Assembly: GCF_000002985.6 (NCBI RefSeq)
Contig: NC_003282.8
Coordinates: forward strand, 1,364,001 to 1,428,000
Source: Caenorhabditis elegans
Lineage: Eukaryota > Nematoda > Chromadorea > Rhabditida > Rhabditidae
Length of the DNA: 64,000 nt
Direction of reading: 5' to 3'
Shown here: in pieces, positions 61,482-64,000 of the stretch
Layout: every line of letters begins with the position of its first letter
Numbering within the stretch: the first letter of the stretch is position 1
Program-made: the position numbers and the translations under genes
The notes under the pieces: generated by a model
What the model was told of the DNA's origin: nothing
Seen by the model: the letters and a program-made list of their open reading frames with translations, nothing else
Database searches by the model: none

Positions 61482-63230
61482 TTAGTTTTCCCATGCTGGA
61501 CGTGAGCAAACAAAAAATTGAGCTGGAAGGGGATTGAAGTTGCCTTCGCATCTGAAAAAAGATTAACGTCTTTTACGGTGTTTCGGTTTAATATTTACGA
61601 TTTAACATCCACTTTCACTGCATTGTTCCCATTAAAAACCAGCACAAGACAATTATCATTGGCGGTTGCCATTGCGGACGAGTTGGTCACCCAATTGTAA
61701 TGTTCGAAAGTGGGAACGGAGCTAAGGAATGTGAAACCCTGAAACGATAGTTTTGCTTTACATAGCTGTTAAGATTAAATAAAGAGAAAATACGGGTGAT
61801 ACAGAATAGCGAATTCGGAAGCTTCTTGGAGCTATATATAGCTTTCCAGGAGACTCCCACTAAGGCACGACTGGTCCGACAGAAAGCCAGCGCGAGACTA
61901 TTTAAGGCCACAGGCCACTGGAAACTACTGGACTAAAATTAATCCAAGACTGCATAATTGATACCTCACCTTCGGAGACATGCAATAAGGTGTACGCGGA
62001 GTTGATTGACATGCTTTTGTTCGAATTCCATCTATTCTGGCATATGTGTTGCGATTTGCTGTTTCATTACGCTCACGCTCTCCAATTTCTGAAATCTCGA
62101 TTGTTAAATGGTCTACTTGTATTTTTTTTACCTGCAAGCTGTTCAAAGTCTTCCGGATACACTGCTCCGAATAAGGCATCAACCCCTTTAGATTTGCACA
62201 ACTCGAGAGATCTATTGTAGGAAAATGATCCCGCGGTACTGGTTCGAAACGTCTGAAAATCTAGTCAAACTATTCAAGATGGATTTCAACCACAATCTCA
62301 CCATTAGGCAAACCATTGAGTTGTCAGCACGAACAATTACGTCGGTCATGTCTATGCAGGAGTGATTCACTGGAATTTTTCAAGGTTAAGTTAAAGACCT
62401 AATTTAAGTTTGAACACTTCTAGAAGAAATCTTCCATCCGGTAGGTGTTGCGTAAATAGAGTAGTCGCTGTGGTAAGGAAAGTATGGCGGATAGTCATTC
62501 ACATATAAATGACCCTGAAAGTAGAAATTCAATGAGTACCGTGCTGAGTGGAAATCGTTTACCGTTGCATTCTGATTATCAAAAGTCGGCGGAATTGCGC
62601 CAGTCGGACATGTTCCATTGGGACTGTTCACTTTAAACGCCACAACCGACTCATTTGCCGACGTGGTCCTACTTACATAATCCACATAGTAAAAGGCGTA
62701 GTTATAGCACGTCGAATCATTTTGCCAAGCCATCTGCCAAATAAAATTAAAATCTCTACTACAGTTTTTACTGGGGATGTACCACGCATGCTGGTGAGTA
62801 GAAGCAGGCTGTTAAGCATCCATCCCATGTTAGAGAAGTGTTCACCTGCGTGTTGTTGGTGGTGTTGGGTATTCCCCATACTAGCATCATTTTCATGTCG
62901 GAGATCTGTTATGGAAACTTTGGTTTAGGCTTGGGCTTAAGATCAGGCTTAGGCTTAGTCTTAATCTTAGCCTCGGGTTTAGGCTCATGCTTTGGCTCAG
63001 GTTCAGACTTAGGCTTAACCTCAAGTCAGACGTAACCTTAGGTTTTGATTTAAATCTAACTTTAAACTATGGTTCTCACTGAAGTATCCGTTCTGGCCTA
63101 ATCAAGGCTTCGGCTTAGGCTTAGGCTTAGGCTTATGATATCTAACTCGAGTTAATGTTTTTACTGACAATCTTACCACAAAAGTCGCTAATCCAACAAC
63201 AACCAAAATAGCAACCGGAATAGAACTCAT
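61482..63230 (-). CDS. CW-domain/C-type lectin gene B (intact)
   Basis: Exons 63230-63177, 62905-62783, 62733-62563, 62514-62418, 62369-62302, 62252-62132, 62088-61970, 61738-61599 and 61551-61482: 963 nt, 320 aa, all phases close. Signal peptide MSSIPVAILVVVGLATFV. CW/PAN-like domain about 19-120 (MKMMLVWGIPN, TWDGCLTACFYSPACV, WQNDSTCYNYAFYYVDYV, SRTTSANESVVAFKVN). C-type lectin-like domain about 170-315 (SLELCKSKGVDALFG, ARIDGIRTKACQSTP, SSAMATANDNCLVLVFNGNN, CEGNFNPLPAQFFVCSRPAW). The Ca-binding EPN/WND sugar motifs are not evident, so carbohydrate binding is doubtful. The family is expanded in Caenorhabditis and often tied to innate immunity. Its 3' half shares an apparently identical 515-bp block with gene A. 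Confidence 0.9.
62922..63140 (+). repeat. telomere-like TTAGGC tract in lectin B intron 1
   Basis: GGTTTAGGCTTGGGCTTAAG at 62920 on, then many GGCTTAGG/AGTCTTA variants. A cleaner tract CTTAGGCTTAGGCTTAGGCTTA lies at about 63113-63135. Confidence 0.85.
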
Positions 63231-63504
63231 CTTACAATTTGCAAAACGCAATAAATGAATTGCAAACTAGCGGAGCTGCAATGGTTAGTTTGCAATCTGC
63301 ATTAAGCACGGGGGTTTCGGGGATATCGTGCAAGATTTTTTATGTGACAACTGCTCGGTAAAACCAATGATGCGAGAAAAAAAGAATGAAAGATCAAGTC
63401 CAAAAAAAATTAAAAATTTGTTGAGAAATAATATAAAAATGCAGTCGATAAACATTATATAATTTGAATCACAGAACGATCACTGATGTCTTTAATTTAA
63501 AAGA
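63231..63504. other. spacer between lectin genes B and C
   Basis: 5' flank of gene B, similar to that of gene A. Nothing else recognised. Confidence 0.5.
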
Positions 63505-64000
63505 CTAGGCATACTCCAATATTGGAACGATCCAAGCTTTAGTTGAGCAGAACAAGAGTTGGCTTGGCATGGGAGTTTGGCTGGAAGAGCAGCTGAAAAT
63601 GAACTGTTCAAATAACAGCGAGGAAAAAAATAAAATTTAAAAATTTAATGGATTCACACCCTGAAAAACTAAAGCTGCGACATTCATGGTATTCAAAGCT
63701 TTTTGAAACTATAATTCTCACGCTCTAACATCCATTTTTACAGCATCGTTTCCTTTGAAAACTAGCACAAGACAGTTATCATCCGCTGTTGCCATTGCAG
63801 AAGAATAGGAAACTTTTGTCAAACCTCCGGAGACATGCAATATGGAGTGGCGGGAGTCGATTGACTGGGTATTGTTCGTATACCATCAATTCTGGCATAA
63901 ATGTCGCGAGACTGGGTGCTGTTACGTTGAATCTCTCCCACTTCTGAAATTCTTGTCCCCTTCTCTTAATCTGTCTACAATTTTCAGCTGGGATAATAAC
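63505..64000 (-). pseudogene. CW/C-type lectin gene C, 3' part only, with in-frame stop
   Basis: Two 3' exons are visible: 63943-63722 and 63592-63505 (stop TAG at 63505-63507). The next intron (63944-64000) begins with GT exactly at the window edge. The first exon aligns with gene B exons 7 and 8 fused together: GEIQRNSTQSRDIYARIDGI, then PYCMSPE, then SSAMATADDNCLVLVFKGND. The intron between them is gone, together with 37 exon bases, leaving GAGGTTTGA, an in-frame stop after MSPEV. Last exon CSSSQTPMPSQLLFCSTKAW matches CEGNFNPLPAQLFFCSSPAW. The rest of the gene lies beyond the window. Unless another splice bypasses it, this copy is broken. Confidence 0.65.

Overview
The window is nuclear DNA of a Caenorhabditis nematode, very probably C. 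elegans. Reasons: short AT-rich introns with TTTTCAG acceptors, probable spliced-leader acceptors directly before start codons, TTAGGC telomere-type tracts, and very dense inverted-repeat and tRNA-like repeats typical of an autosome arm. The gene set (TR2/TR4-type nuclear receptor nhr-41, RNA polymerase III subunit rpc-11, CW/CTLD lectins) fits my memory of the left arm of chromosome IV. That placement is recall, not something shown here.

Layout. 1-22.2 kb: no convincing protein gene. It holds tandem repeats, a higher-order satellite (5.87-6.93 kb), a SINE-like element inside a duplication (7.67-8.31 kb), GC-rich islands (about 10.2, 11.4, 13.8 and 22.0 kb) that could be distal promoters, and many tRNA-like repeats. 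22.3-35.2 kb (+): nhr-41, ten coding exons, with a real tRNA-Glu(UUC) on the opposite strand in an intron and a possible internal promoter/alternative first exon near 27.4 kb. 35.2-42.5 kb: repeats, including a 914-bp mariner-type foldback. 42.6-44.1 kb (+): small secreted saposin-like protein. 44.7-46.0 kb (-): rpc-11. 47.1-55.8 kb (-): eight-exon gene for an unrecognised 620-aa protein. 57.0-57.6 kb (+): JTB-family membrane protein, divergent from the previous gene. 58.4-58.9 kb: LTR-like unit. 59.1-64.0 kb (-): tandem array of three CW/C-type-lectin genes. One is intact; one has a frame shift that may have been rescued by a new start; one is cut by the window edge and carries an in-frame stop.

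The repeat landscape is segmented. About 30 tRNA-like elements (Pol III A and B boxes plus a conserved 5' flank) fill 1.2-30.4 kb, with two more at 43 kb. About 30 concentric palindromic elements fill 30.8-50.2 kb, with one outlier at 20 kb. All exon models were made by hand from splice consensus and reading-frame continuity. Where phases close exactly and the family is recognisable I give high confidence. Gene names are from memory of the families.
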